Source: VXMO01 sp034422835
Lineage (GTDB): Bacteria > Chloroflexota > Dehalococcoidia > UBA6926
Assembly: GCA_034422835.1 (NCBI GenBank)
Contig: DAOUJJ010000015.1
Location: forward strand, 1 to 64,000
DNA: 64,000 bases
Reading direction: 5' to 3'
In this document: positions 8,930 through 17,900 of the stretch, piece after piece
Position numbering within the stretch: the stretch's first letter is position 1
How the letters are laid out: each line of letters begins with the position of its first letter
Notes under the pieces: model-generated
Databases searched by the model: none
What the model was told of the DNA's origin: nothing
What the model saw: only the letters and a program-made list of their open reading frames with translations
Made by a program: the position numbers and the translations under genes

Positions 8930-10603
8930 ATGGACACGGTGAAGCCGCTTATCATTGCTCTCGCCTGCACCCTGCTCTTGACAGGCTGTACGAGGATTGA
9001 CCAGGTGGTTCCCACCGCTGAGCCAACGGCCGTTCAAGCAACGGTCACGGGAACTGCGACACCGGCCACTCCCACGGTCACGTCTGCGCAGTCGACCATA
9101 ACTCCGACTCAAGCTCCCCCCACGGCTACCCGGATTCCTCTGGAGCCCACCCTGGTTCCTCCCACGCAGACCCCCGTGCCGCCGACTCCCACGCCAACGC
9201 TCAAGGAACTGGGTTTGGAGCGCATTGCCGAGTTGAACTGGTATTCAAATGACAGCCTTAGCGAGTTTGGCAGGGATGCCCTGACGGCGAACCTGTGCGA
9301 CATGGCCGTCAATTACCCTGCGCTCTTTGAAGAGATCGTAAGCATGGACATAATTCTGCTCATTGGCGAACGCCAGGAACCTGATGGCATAGAGCCGGAG
9401 CTTGTCGCAGCCGTTGAAATTACGAACCACTTGAACAGGATCGCGGCTATCGATGAAGCCTCAGCAATCACACTGTTGGGGCTGACATTTCTGGATAGAG
9501 CGTCGTTACAAGGGGAGCGGGCACTGGCTCTCCTTGCCGACCTTGCAGAAGTGGCGCAGGATGATTTTGTGACGTTCCTGAACTCTCCGGCATTTCCACA
9601 AGATATTGCGCCGGATGAATTATTGAGCGACACCAACTTCAATGATCTGCCGGATAGGATAGAAGGGCTGCTGCATCCCTTCCTGCAATCCACCAATCCT
9701 GATCTCGCTGAAAGAATTGAAAATCAGGTTGCGCCTGGTGAATTTGAAGGGTCCACGTTGATCAACGGCAGCCGGCTCGCCATCTTCTACCCCGAAACGT
9801 ATGCAGCCTTCAGTGAGAATCTGAAGAACGCGGCATATCAGGATGGAATCCCTGATGGAATCGTCGACCTTGCTGTGCTTGATTCTTCAATCGCTACTCG
9901 CGTAGCGTCAATGCCGATTGCCGTAAACCCTCGTAGAAGCTGGCTGGCGCTGTTTGGGCATCTTGAGCTTGCAACGGAATTCAATAGTGAAGGAGTGCGA
10001 GCAATCCTGGACTCGCTGAACGAACAGGGAAAAACGACATCAGAACACATCCCCACTCTTTCGATAGAATTGGTCGGTCTGTACGACCGGGAAATCTATA
10101 ACCTGATGAGATCATTGCCATGGATAGAGGATGGCGTTACCGAAACCAGAATTGAAAGCACTGAAAGAGGAGAGACTCTTTGGATCGGCACGGGAGAAGA
10201 TGAGTCGGTTCGAAGGCTAGCCTCTGAAGTCATTTTTGGTGGCGGTGCTCCAATGGTTAAGTTATTGCAGAGTGGCTGGCTCCGTGATGAAGATTTTAGC
10301 TGGCCCGGGAGAAATAGCCTGGGGTATTTGCTGTTCTTCGATCGTGAGGAAATCGCTGCGCTGCTGGACATGCAATTCCTTGACACTGTCGATGGTGATG
10401 ATAGCTTTGCGTTGTTCAGACTTGATGTTATGGACCCGCCTGGCAGCCCTCTCGATGGGCCCTTTTCGGATATCCTCGCGCACCCGTTGATTGACGGCGA
10501 AATTACTGATGATAATCAGTGCTATCTTGAGCGCGTCATTGAAGAGCTACGACCGGGCTCTTCTCAAGTCGTATCACATCCGGGCGCAGGGGAACCGTGC
10601 TGA
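8930..10603 (+). CDS. Large lipoprotein of unknown function
   Basis: A predicted exported lipoprotein of about 557 residues with lipobox LLTGC (Cys20) and a Thr/Pro spacer of about 80 residues, then a mainly helical domain that I do not recognise. The C-terminal domain is acidic, has Leu/Ile-rich helices and several tryptophans (NWYSNDSL, PRRSWLALFG, SGWLRDEDFSWPG), and two cysteines. The frame opens at 8858, but ATG 8930 or GTG 8939, after TTGGAG (8924-8929), gives a good signal peptide. Codon use is visibly more AT-rich than in the flanking genes. It follows btuD on the same strand by about 110 nt and is probably transcribed separately. It may be a helical-repeat protein; no function is assigned. 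Confidence 0.75.
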   Translation: MDTVKPLIIALACTLLLTGCTRIDQVVPTAEPTAVQATVTGTATPATPTVTSAQSTITPTQAPPTATRIPLEPTLVPPTQTPVPPTPTPTLKELGLERIAELNWYSNDSLSEFGRDALTANLCDMAVNYPALFEEIVSMDIILLIGERQEPDGIEPELVAAVEITNHLNRIAAIDEASAITLLGLTFLDRASLQGERALALLADLAEVAQDDFVTFLNSPAFPQDIAPDELLSDTNFNDLPDRIEGLLHPFLQSTNPDLAERIENQVAPGEFEGSTLINGSRLAIFYPETYAAFSENLKNAAYQDGIPDGIVDLAVLDSSIATRVASMPIAVNPRRSWLALFGHLELATEFNSEGVRAILDSLNEQGKTTSEHIPTLSIELVGLYDREIYNLMRSLPWIEDGVTETRIESTERGETLWIGTGEDESVRRLASEVIFGGGAPMVKLLQSGWLRDEDFSWPGRNSLGYLLFFDREEIAALLDMQFLDTVDGDDSFALFRLDVMDPPGSPLDGPFSDILAHPLIDGEITDDNQCYLERVIEELRPGSSQVVSHPGAGEPC

Positions 10604-10650
10604 AAGTCGTTTATGAGGTTCCCTAGGCCTGGTTGTTTCGCCGCTAAGGC

Positions 10651-11304
10651 TTAGTAGATGTGCCGCTGCACGGACGTGGCGACGAACTGCTCGATGTCCA
10701 TGATCGCCTGCGTCGTTGCCTGTCCGACCAGATCCAGCCTGCGCACCTGCTCAATTCGTTCAGCGGCGCTATTCAATTCACGACGTGACAACATGCCGCG
10801 CAGGATGCCGCACGCGTCCGTCAGGCTCAACAGCACGATGTCTCTCGGGTCGGGGATCTCATCGCTGAAAAGGATGCTCATGAGGCGCAGGCGGACCTCG
10901 CGCTCTTCCTTGCCGTCAACCATGGGGTAGCGACGCGACTGGAACACCCAGAGGAAGCGGTCATCCTTGCGTTCAAGGATGCCTCCGTCGACCAGGCGAT
11001 TCAGCGCTTCCTCACGGATCTCAGCTGCGCGGTTGGCCGTATGCTCAACCCAATAGCGCGCGTTCCGCTCTTCACCCGCGGCTATGTCTGCCAGCGTCGG
11101 ATCCAACAGAGAATCGTCGAGCGGCGAGGAGTCCACCAATACCAGCCGCTCAAGGTCGGTGTCGATGCGATTCTCCAGCGCAAGATCCATCAATACGGCC
11201 CCGGCCAGAGCATAGTCCATGGACCAGCTCGGCACGCGGGCAAATCGACCGTCATCGTCGTTCAAGAGGAGCAAGATAATCTCTTCAGCGAAACGCAGCG
11301 GCAT
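10651..11304 (-). CDS. GPP34 (GOLPH3/Vps74-like) family protein
   Basis: A 217-residue protein with the GPP34 pattern: MPLRFAEEIILLLLNDDDG at the start, then DYALAGAVLMDLALENRIDTD, and ALNRLVDGGILERKDDRFLWVF. The family is named after eukaryotic Golgi phosphoprotein 3, which binds phosphatidylinositol 4-phosphate. Bacterial members are common in Actinobacteria and Chloroflexota, but their role is not settled. The repeated short helices and exposed hydrophobic residues suit peripheral membrane binding. The gene stands alone, convergent with the preceding lipoprotein gene. The family call is fairly safe; a cellular role is not claimed. Confidence 0.82.
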   Translation of the reverse strand: MPLRFAEEIILLLLNDDDGRFARVPSWSMDYALAGAVLMDLALENRIDTDLERLVLVDSSPLDDSLLDPTLADIAAGEERNARYWVEHTANRAAEIREEALNRLVDGGILERKDDRFLWVFQSRRYPMVDGKEEREVRLRLMSILFSDEIPDPRDIVLLSLTDACGILRGMLSRRELNSAAERIEQVRRLDLVGQATTQAIMDIEQFVATSVQRHIY

Positions 11305-11509
11305 GTCATCCCCCTACTCTCAATGACAGCAACGCGGGCCGGGCGCTGCCGCCGTTGGTTCGACCCCTGTTGTTTACCAGTTCTGTTCCGTGTGAAATGC
11401 TTCAACCTCATTGTAGCCCACGCGCCCACACAAATGCATCAAGCCTACGGAGCCGCTAAAGGCCATTGGCATGGGAATGTGGAAGCCAATGAATCCGCGA
11501 CGCTATAGA

Positions 11510-11517
11510 CGACAAAT
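11510..11517. repeat. Left target-site duplication of the transposon
   Basis: CGACAAAT. It pairs with CGATAAAT at 14807-14814 (7 of 8 identical), directly outside the terminal inverted repeats; 8 bp is the usual IS1595-family duplication. Confidence 0.65.
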
Positions 11518-11559
11518 GGGACCTATATCGAATGTGACACAAATGAGATTCGGGGAGTC
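11518..11559 (+). repeat. Left terminal inverted repeat
   Basis: A 42-bp sequence beginning GGGACCTATATCGAATGTGA and ending GGGGAGTC. Its reverse complement is at 14765-14806 with two mismatches. Confidence 0.88.
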
Positions 11560-11568
11560 GCGGACGGT

Positions 11569-11886
11569 CTAAATCGGGCCGTGAATCTTCGTCGAACTAG
11601 ACTGTCGCGCGGGAGGGGTCTTTCCATCCCTGACCTGAATCATCGCGTCAGCCATCGCATAGGATTTGCGAGCGAGTTCGAGCATCTTATTCTCTTCCAA
11701 GGCATCCTTGGCGAATCCCGTAGGGTCAGAGAGGTTATCCGCGATGGTCGGGAGAAACGACTGCATTGCTCGCGCCGCGAGTTTGTCAGGAAGTTCCATC
11801 ACGTTCCGCCAATTCCAACTTCCTGCCATCCAGTCACAATCTGCCTCCGATGACCACGCTATTCTACGGTACAGTGTACCGGCCAT
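11569..11886 (-). CDS. Hypothetical transposon passenger protein
   Basis: A protein of up to 105 residues with no recognised domain. The coding-like part starts at an internal Met (ATG ending at 11799; MELPDKLAARAMQSFLPTIA) and would give 76 residues, predicted helical and charged, with AKDALEENKMLELARKSYAM. The upstream 29 residues are tryptophan-rich and may be untranslated. It lies just inside the left terminal repeat, reading outward. No strong ribosome site separates the candidate starts. It may be a small regulator or accessory of the element, but nothing in the sequence fixes a function. Confidence 0.45.
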   Translation of the reverse strand: MAGTLYRRIAWSSEADCDWMAGSWNWRNVMELPDKLAARAMQSFLPTIADNLSDPTGFAKDALEENKMLELARKSYAMADAMIQVRDGKTPPARQSSSTKIHGPI

Positions 11887-12147
11887 GATTCTCGGTCAAA
11901 ATTGACCATCTAGCGCCAATCGACGCCACCGCTTGCTCTCTATCGTCTGTCAGACAGAGCACTTGTCGGACAGTTTTTGTCATTGACCGCGCTACTCCAT
12001 TCGTCCATACTTGCGTCCGTCACAGCGGTTCTCTGAACGCAGCCGTCAGAGGCACGCGGAAGAGGCATCTTGCCTCCCCGTTGGCTCGCGTTGGAGACTC
12101 GACCGCTGTGACAAACGGCCGAATCCAAGTGCCTCGGGGAGGTACCC
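11887..12147. other. Non-coding stretch in the transposon
   Basis: Contains short imperfect inverted sequences around 11950-11975 (CAGACAGAGCACTTGTCGGACAG) but no convincing gene. It probably holds the divergent promoters of the two flanking passenger genes. Confidence 0.4.
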
Positions 12148-12702
12148 ATGTCCGAACAGGACAGCGCGGGCATAAACCAGTACATCTCGTACAACCATTC
12201 TCTGCCCGATTTCCCCAAGTTGGTGGGCGTCGTTATACAGGCACGACGTTACGGTTATTGCACATGGGAGAATTGGGGAACAATTCGCGCTCATGCCCAC
12301 CACGATGCCGGAGTGATTTGTGTCCCCGACGATGAAGATGCTCTGTGGAACGAGGAAGGTCGGGTAACTTCCCTTTTCCTGCATGAGTATGCCCCTCTGG
12401 AAGTTGCCGGAGGTCACAGCCAACAGTTCTGGGAGGCCAACGAGCGACTCCACAAGGAGTTTGGCGTCATGTACGATGTATGGTCGAAAGCTATCGAGGC
12501 CGCCATCGTGGGTGTTCTCACGCTTCTTGTCGGTGTCGGACTATACTACTGGACTGGCGCGATTATGCTTGGGGCGCCAATAATTGCGATTGGGATAATT
12601 GGAGCGATTGCCCGAGCAGCAAACTCTTTTGGCGAAGAGCGGAGACTCACAGACGAGCGCGAGTGCGGGAATCGCGGAGATTCGGGAATCAAGGAGATTT
12701 AG
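12148..12702 (+). CDS. Membrane protein with metallopeptidase-like HEYAP motif (passenger gene)
   Basis: A 184-residue protein. The first 110 residues resemble a small SprT/WLM-type zinc peptidase region: YNHSLPDFPKLVG, then SLFLHEYAPLEVAGGHSQQF and WEANERLHKEFG. The expected HExxH helix reads HEYAP, so the second zinc-binding His is missing, while the following GH..FW pattern is kept. Two transmembrane helices follow (around residues 118-155) and then a charged tail. GGGGAGG at 12136-12142 lies 5 nt before the ATG, a strong start. It is carried in the IS1595-type transposon, on the opposite strand to the transposase. An inactive or altered peptidase-like protein is an inference from pattern only. 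Confidence 0.6.
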   Translation: MSEQDSAGINQYISYNHSLPDFPKLVGVVIQARRYGYCTWENWGTIRAHAHHDAGVICVPDDEDALWNEEGRVTSLFLHEYAPLEVAGGHSQQFWEANERLHKEFGVMYDVWSKAIEAAIVGVLTLLVGVGLYYWTGAIMLGAPIIAIGIIGAIARAANSFGEERRLTDERECGNRGDSGIKEI

Positions 12703-12713
12703 CGATAAGTCGC

Positions 12714-13679
12714 TTATCCCGTCAAGTCCTCGTACCGCAGGCGCCTACCGACAGTCCCTCGCGCCATCGACTTCATTTGATCCTGCGTACCCTTCGGGCG
12801 GACGTTGTGGCGCCCGGCGAACTCGTTGACGTAACGCGGGAGATGCTTGGGGCTCATCTTGTGATAGGTGCCATGATACCCGCGCTTGAGCATCGACCAG
12901 AATGACTCGATGCCGTTCGTGGATGCCATCCCGTCCACGTACTGGCCGACACTGTGATTGACCGTCTCATGCTTACGGTTCAGTCCGCGATAGACAGGGG
13001 CCTCGTCCGTGTACACCGTCGCGTCATGCTCCGTGTTCATGTACACGAAGCCCTGCAACGCCGAAGCGTCCACACCGTCCACAGGCTGAGCCTTTACCTT
13101 GCCGGTCTCGCGTTCGCGCATACCCGCCACAGGGGCCTTGCCAACCGTACCGCGTCCGGCCCGTAGTTTCTTGTTCACGTGCTTGTTTGACTCTTTCCCG
13201 CCCACGTAGGTCTCGTCTACCTCGACGGAGCCCGAGAACCGTGATGTCTCGTCATTCCACGTCTCGCGGATTCTGTGGAGCAGATGCCACGCCGTCTTCT
13301 GCGTGATTCCCAAGACACGATGCAGCTTCATGCTGGACACGCCCTTGAGATTCGTGGCGTGAGCGTAGAATGCCCACCACCACGCGGAGTATCTGACGTT
13401 TGATGCCTGCATGACAGTGCCGACCTTGACGGAGAAATTGCGCTTGCAGGCCCGGCACTGGTACGGCTGCGGCTTGCGATTCTTGCGCTCATGGACGTTG
13501 TCACTGTCGCAGTACGGACAACGGATGCCGTCCGGCCATCTCTGTTGCTCGAACCATGCCTCGGCTTTCCTGTTGTCGGCGAGATACGTCGTCGCCTCTG
13601 CGACGGTGATTCCCGCTCGACTGCTCTTGCCAGGCGCTCTACCCATGACCGTGAAAGTGTCAACCATATGTCCACGCAA
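12714..13679 (-). CDS. IS1595-family transposase (ISXO2-like)
   Basis: A 321-residue transposase. An N-terminal zinc ribbon uses Cys54, Cys57, Cys75 and Cys78 (RCPYCDSDN and YQCRACKRNF). The ISXO2-like catalytic domain carries a candidate DDE-type triad: Asp155 (VEVDETYVGG), Asp225 (VYTDEAPVY) and Glu258 (NGIESFWS), followed by KRGYHGTYHKMSPKHL and YVNEFAGRHN, hallmarks of the family. The frame begins at TTG 13679; in-frame ATGs at 13667 and 13646 are alternative starts. No frameshift or stop is seen, so it looks functional. The 42-bp repeats bounding 11518-14806 are its presumed binding sites. Confidence 0.93.
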   Translation of the reverse strand: MRGHMVDTFTVMGRAPGKSSRAGITVAEATTYLADNRKAEAWFEQQRWPDGIRCPYCDSDNVHERKNRKPQPYQCRACKRNFSVKVGTVMQASNVRYSAWWWAFYAHATNLKGVSSMKLHRVLGITQKTAWHLLHRIRETWNDETSRFSGSVEVDETYVGGKESNKHVNKKLRAGRGTVGKAPVAGMRERETGKVKAQPVDGVDASALQGFVYMNTEHDATVYTDEAPVYRGLNRKHETVNHSVGQYVDGMASTNGIESFWSMLKRGYHGTYHKMSPKHLPRYVNEFAGRHNVRPKGTQDQMKSMARGTVGRRLRYEDLTG

Positions 13680-13832
13680 GCGTTATGGCAAACGGGGGCA
13701 CAGAATGCTGCCAGATGGCATAAAGGCACCGCTATATGTCAGTTGACATTAGTTCTGTATACTTGGCAAGGTGGACTCTCTGTCCTCTGCGGCAAGAAGA
13801 AGACGGAGTCGAAAGGAGTTGTTGAGGAGACC

Positions 13833-14141
13833 ATGACCTTTCATATCAAGCTAAAGGTGACGACCGAGCATGATTCTGATAGGAAGTACGAGTGGATGGC
13901 TTTCGTGTCAGGCACAAGTTTTCGTGTGTATGCCACCACTGAGGAATCCGCCAAACGGAGACTCGCAAAGGCAGTCAGATTGGGGATGAATGCTCTCTAT
14001 ACTGCCGGTGGCGCTGAGGGGGTCAAAGAGTATCTGGAAAGACATGGCATCCAATATCTGGCAAAGGATGATAGCCTTATGACTTTCAGGCCCCGCGACA
14101 GGGAACTAGAGCATGACGAGGAACTAGTGCATGGGCGCTAG
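13833..14141 (+). CDS. HicB-like antitoxin candidate (passenger gene)
   Basis: A 102-residue protein. The arrangement of a short beta-sheet (FHIKLKVTTEHD, YEWMAFVSGTSFRVYA) followed by TTEESAKRRLAKAVRLGMNAL and VKEYLERHGIQY resembles HicB-type antitoxin N-terminal domains, in which a T.eEA helix follows the third strand. No C-terminal DNA-binding domain is evident. ATG 13833 is preceded by GAGGAG (13824-13829). Its last 11 bp overlap the next gene, which looks HicA-like, so translational coupling is likely. The match is by pattern only and the pair could be something else. Confidence 0.5.
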   Translation: MTFHIKLKVTTEHDSDRKYEWMAFVSGTSFRVYATTEESAKRRLAKAVRLGMNALYTAGGAEGVKEYLERHGIQYLAKDDSLMTFRPRDRELEHDEELVHGR

Positions 14142-14388
14142 GTCGTATTCCGAAAGCTCCGTCCGCACCACACTTCTCTTGATTGGATACGGCGTAGCTT
14201 ATGACGATGGAATCGAGGTATATGTTCATCCAAGCGCGCCAAGCACTGTGATTCAATTCGACTTTAGAAATGGCAGGATTAGCGAGGAAGATTTGCGGGC
14301 GTCTTTCGACTCAGAAGACATTGACTCAAACACATTCTTCGACTATCTAAAATCTGAGTCCCTTCTGGACACCATCGACGACGAATAA
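14131..14388 (+). CDS. HicA-like toxin candidate, divergent (passenger gene)
   Basis: An 85-residue protein overlapping the HicB-like gene by 11 bp. The order LLLIGYGV, EVYVHPSAPSTVIQFDFRNG, RISEEDLRASFDSEDID, FFDYLKS follows the HicA layout (gly-rich turn, strand with HP, PFH-type strand, GTLR helix, C-terminal helix). However, the usual GSH active-site motif is replaced by DDGIEV and the protein is strongly acidic, which is odd for an RNA-binding toxin. It could be an inactivated HicA, an antitoxin-like mimic, or unrelated. HicB before HicA is less common than the reverse order but known. Confidence 0.42.
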   Translation: MGARSYSESSVRTTLLLIGYGVAYDDGIEVYVHPSAPSTVIQFDFRNGRISEEDLRASFDSEDIDSNTFFDYLKSESLLDTIDDE

Positions 14389-14451
14389 CGCCACGAAGAA
14401 CGGGGCAGAGGGAGGAACTGCGTATCCACTCTGACCCGTTGAGGCCAAGCA

Positions 14452-14637
14452 GTGTCGCTGGTCTATCCGCTCGCGGAGTTCCCGCGCCTGACCCCGACGC
14501 CTACGGTACAGGAAGATGCCAATTTCTGCCATACTGACGATGGCTACAGAATCACGTGGACGTACCGCTATGACGGATGCTCAATGACGTTTCACATCGG
14601 AGACCAGAACGCGGGATGGCTCAGCTACTACGGCTGA
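14452..14637 (+). CDS. Small hypothetical protein (weakly supported)
   Basis: An open frame of 61 residues from a GTG, with a plausible beta-rich end (DDGYRITWTYRYDGCSMTFH, IGDQNAGWLSYYG). No domain or ribosome site supports it strongly. It ends 6 nt before a small membrane-protein frame. It may be the tail of a decayed passenger gene. Confidence 0.3.
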   Translation: MSLVYPLAEFPRLTPTPTVQEDANFCHTDDGYRITWTYRYDGCSMTFHIGDQNAGWLSYYG

Positions 14638-14643
14638 TTGGCA

Positions 14644-14757
14644 ATGAGACTCTTTCTAATCAGAGCTGCCATCATGGCGGTGTTACTCTTGGCGATTCTC
14701 CTATTCATTGGCTTCATTCTCAGTCGCGTCTTGCAGGCATTAGGAGTGGGGACATGA
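14644..14757 (+). CDS. Short single-helix membrane peptide (37 residues)
   Basis: The ATG at 14644 opens a 37-residue frame with one strongly hydrophobic helix (AVLLLAILLFIGFILS) between MRLFLIRAA and RVLQALGVGT. It lies just inside the right end of the transposon, next to the terminal repeat. No ribosome site is clear. Single-helix peptides of this type are sometimes type I toxins, but nothing here shows that. Confidence 0.3.
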   Translation: MRLFLIRAAIMAVLLLAILLFIGFILSRVLQALGVGT

Positions 14758-14764
14758 CCCACAA

Positions 14765-14806
14765 GACTCCCCAAATCTCATTTGTGTCACATTCGATATA
14801 AGTCCC
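14765..14806 (-). repeat. Right terminal inverted repeat
   Basis: The reverse complement of 11518-11559 at 40 of 42 positions. The outer end is GTCCC on this strand. Confidence 0.88.
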
Positions 14807-14814
14807 CGATAAAT
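14807..14814. repeat. Right target-site duplication of the transposon
   Basis: CGATAAAT, matching CGACAAAT at 11510-11517 except one C/T change. Confidence 0.65.
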
Positions 14815-14908
14815 GGACTCTTATGGCGTCCTCATGGTACATATAGTGAGGTGTCGTAGCGCGATTGTATTGGACCTAATCCTCCCGTAGTCGCCCTGCG
14901 GTGCCGAA

Positions 14909-17900
14909 GTGGGGAGTGGGGACCAACGTGGTTCAGATGCCGCGTTGGATTGGCAGGCTGGCGCGTCGCGAGTGTTTTCCGGATTCAGGCAATTCACGCG
15001 GGTGATTGCGAATCCCGCAATAGGCGCATCACTGCTGGTCATGGTCGGGGCGGTCTCAGGCGCAGCACTGGGCGTTGTTCCCGCAAAAACTGCTTCCGCG
15101 CAATCGGTGCAGGCACAGCAACCACTCACTATTGAAGGCCCCACAGCTGTTGAGTTTCCTGAGAACAGCACCGACGCCGTTGCCACGTATCGTGTGGCGA
15201 ACGTCGCGGCCGATTCGACAATCTCCTGGTCAATTGATGGCACGGATGCGAGACGGCTGTCCATAGATACTGGCGGCGTCTTGCGTTTCAAGGCGGCCAA
15301 GAACTTCGAAAAACCGAATGATGGAAACAAGGACAACGCGTATGAGATCGAGTTGTCGGCTGTCGTTGGGTCGACGCATATCTCGATTGAAGTGGTTGTC
15401 ACAATTACGGACGTGAATGAGCCGCCGGCTTTTGAACTCGACAGCGCGGAATTCCCGGTAGAGGAAAACGCATCCGCCAATCGGCGCGTGGGCCGCGCAT
15501 TCACGGTTATCGACCCTGACGACGGCGACTCATGGACGTTCTCAGTTGAAGGAGACAATGCGAACCTATTCCACATTGACGCCGAGGGACAGACTCGTGT
15601 GCGCCGCGGCGCCGTTCTCGACTACGAGAAGTCACGTGTTTTCAGAATCACCGCCGTGGTAACGGATCAGGGCGGTCTGACCGATTCCCTGCCTGTCCAG
15701 ATAAGCCTGACCGATGCGGACGACCCGGGAGTGGTTACTTTCTCCCCCTCCAAGCCATTCATTGGAGTGCCGTTCACCGCGACGGTTTCCGATCAGGATG
15801 GCGTAACCGGCCGCATCCGATGGAGGTGGCATCGGGCCATGAACGCCGACGATGAATTCGAGCGAATCGATGGAGCGACCCGCAGTTCGTATACGCCCGT
15901 GGAGGATGACGAGGGCTACATCCTCCGCGTGATAATTACATACGCAGACAACTTTGAAGACAGGGCTTCAGCTTCAGGAATCAGCGCGGCAGTTGGCAGA
16001 AACACTGCGCCTCAGTTTGAATCGGCGTCCATCAACCTGACGGTCCCGGAGGAGGCGCCTGCCGGAACGGATGTTGGCGACCCCGTCACAGCAACGGACA
16101 GTGATGACGACGATCTTGGTTACACCCTTTCAGGGGAGGACGCGTCTTACTTTGTCGTCAACGATTCAACCGGGCAGGTCACTGTTGGCGCTGAGGCGTT
16201 GCCGGATTCGGAGACGAAGGCCAGCTACACCGTGATCATCACCGCGACGGATGAGGCCGGGGCTACAGCGTCCATCACGGTGACGATTTCCGCAACAGTT
16301 CCAAATGCTCCGCCCGTTATCACCGGCTCTGCCGCTGTCAGCTACGCGGAGAATGGCACGGCGTCTGTGGCAACCTACACGGCCACTGATCCAGAAGAGG
16401 ATGAGATCACGTGGAGTGTTGCGGGAACGGACGCAGCGCGGTTTGGAATCAGCGAATCGGGGGAATTGTCGTTCAACTTGCCGCCGGACTATGAGAAGCC
16501 GCTTGATGCCGACGAGGACAACGTGTATGCGGTGACGATCACAGCCTCAGACGGCAACCTTGAGTCTACACGGGGCGTAGAAATCACCGTTACGAATGTC
16601 GACGAGGCCGTGCCTATCACCGGCTCTGCAACTGTCAGCTACGCGGAGAACAGCGTAGCGTCTGTGGCAAAGTACGCAGGCACTGACCCGGAGGGTAACG
16701 AAGTTACGTGGAGCATGACGGGAGCGGACGCGGCCAAATTCTCAATCAGCACAACAGGAGAGTTGACGTTCAAGTCACCGCCGGACTATGAGACGCCGTT
16801 TGATACCGACACCGACAACGTGTATGCGGTGACGGTGACCGCGTCCGACGGCAGTCTTGAGTCCACGCTGGACATCCAAGTTACGGTCACCAACGTCAAC
16901 GAGGCTCCTGCAATCACCGGCTCTGCCAGTGTCAGCTATGCAGAGAATGGCACCACAGCAGTTGCGACGTACTCCGCCACTGACCCGGATGGGGACGGAA
17001 TCACGTGGAGCGTTAAGGGAACGGAGGCCGCAAAGTTTGAGATCAGCGAGGCGGGAGTCCTGTCATTCAAATCGCCGCCGGACTTTGAGAAGCCGCTTGA
17101 TACCAACAATGACAACGTGTACGAGGTGACGGTGACCGCATCCGACGGCAGCCTTGAGTCCACGCTGAATGTTAAAGTCACGGTCACGAACGTCAATGAG
17201 GTTCCTTCATTCACCAGCTCTGCCATTGTCAGCTACCCAGAGAACAAGGCGAGGAATGTGGCGACATATTCCGCCACTGATCCGGAAGGGGCCGAGATTT
17301 CGTGGAGCATTGCGGGAACCGATGCGACAGTGTTTGAGATAAGCGAGTCAGGGGAGTTGACGTTCGATTCACCTCCGGACTATGAGAATCCCCGTGACGC
17401 GGACAAGGACAACGTGTATGCGGTGACGGTAACCGCGTCTGACGGGAGCCTTGAGTCTACGCTGGAAATCCACGTTACTGTCACGAATGTGAACGAAGCC
17501 CCGTCCATCGCTGATTCTGCCCCTGTCAGCTACCCGGAGAATAGCACGGCGTCTGTGGAAACCTATACGGCCACTGACCCGGAAAAGAATGAAATCACGT
17601 GGATCATTGAAGGAACAGATGCGGCGCGGTTTGAGATCAGCGAGTCGGGGGAGTTGTCATTCAAGACCCCGCCGGACTATGAGGAGCCGCGTGATGGCAA
17701 TGATGACAGGGTGTATGAAGTGACAGTCACCGCCTCAGACGGGAACCTGTCATCTAGCCAGGATGTTGAAGTCACTGTTACCGACGTCAACGAGGCTCCT
17801 TCAATCTCCGGCGATCCCGCTGTCAACTACAAGGAGAACAGGACGACGAATCTGGCGGTATATTCCGCCACGGATCCGGAGGGTGATGGAATCACGTGGA

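Larger units (their letters stand above)
11518..14806. mobile_element. IS1595-family transposon with passenger genes
   Basis: A 3,289-bp element bounded by 42-bp terminal inverted repeats at 11518-11559 and 14765-14806, which match at 40 of 42 positions and begin with GGG as in the IS1595 family. Flanking 8-mers CGACAAAT and CGATAAAT look like a slightly decayed target duplication. It contains an intact ISXO2-like transposase on the minus strand, plus up to six small genes on both strands with no role in transposition that I recognise. The region is poorer in G+C and has different codon use from the host genes. It lies between the GPP34 gene and the giant cadherin gene and interrupts no recognisable gene. 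IS1595 elements with passenger genes are known; these particular passengers I do not recognise as a described set. Confidence 0.85.
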
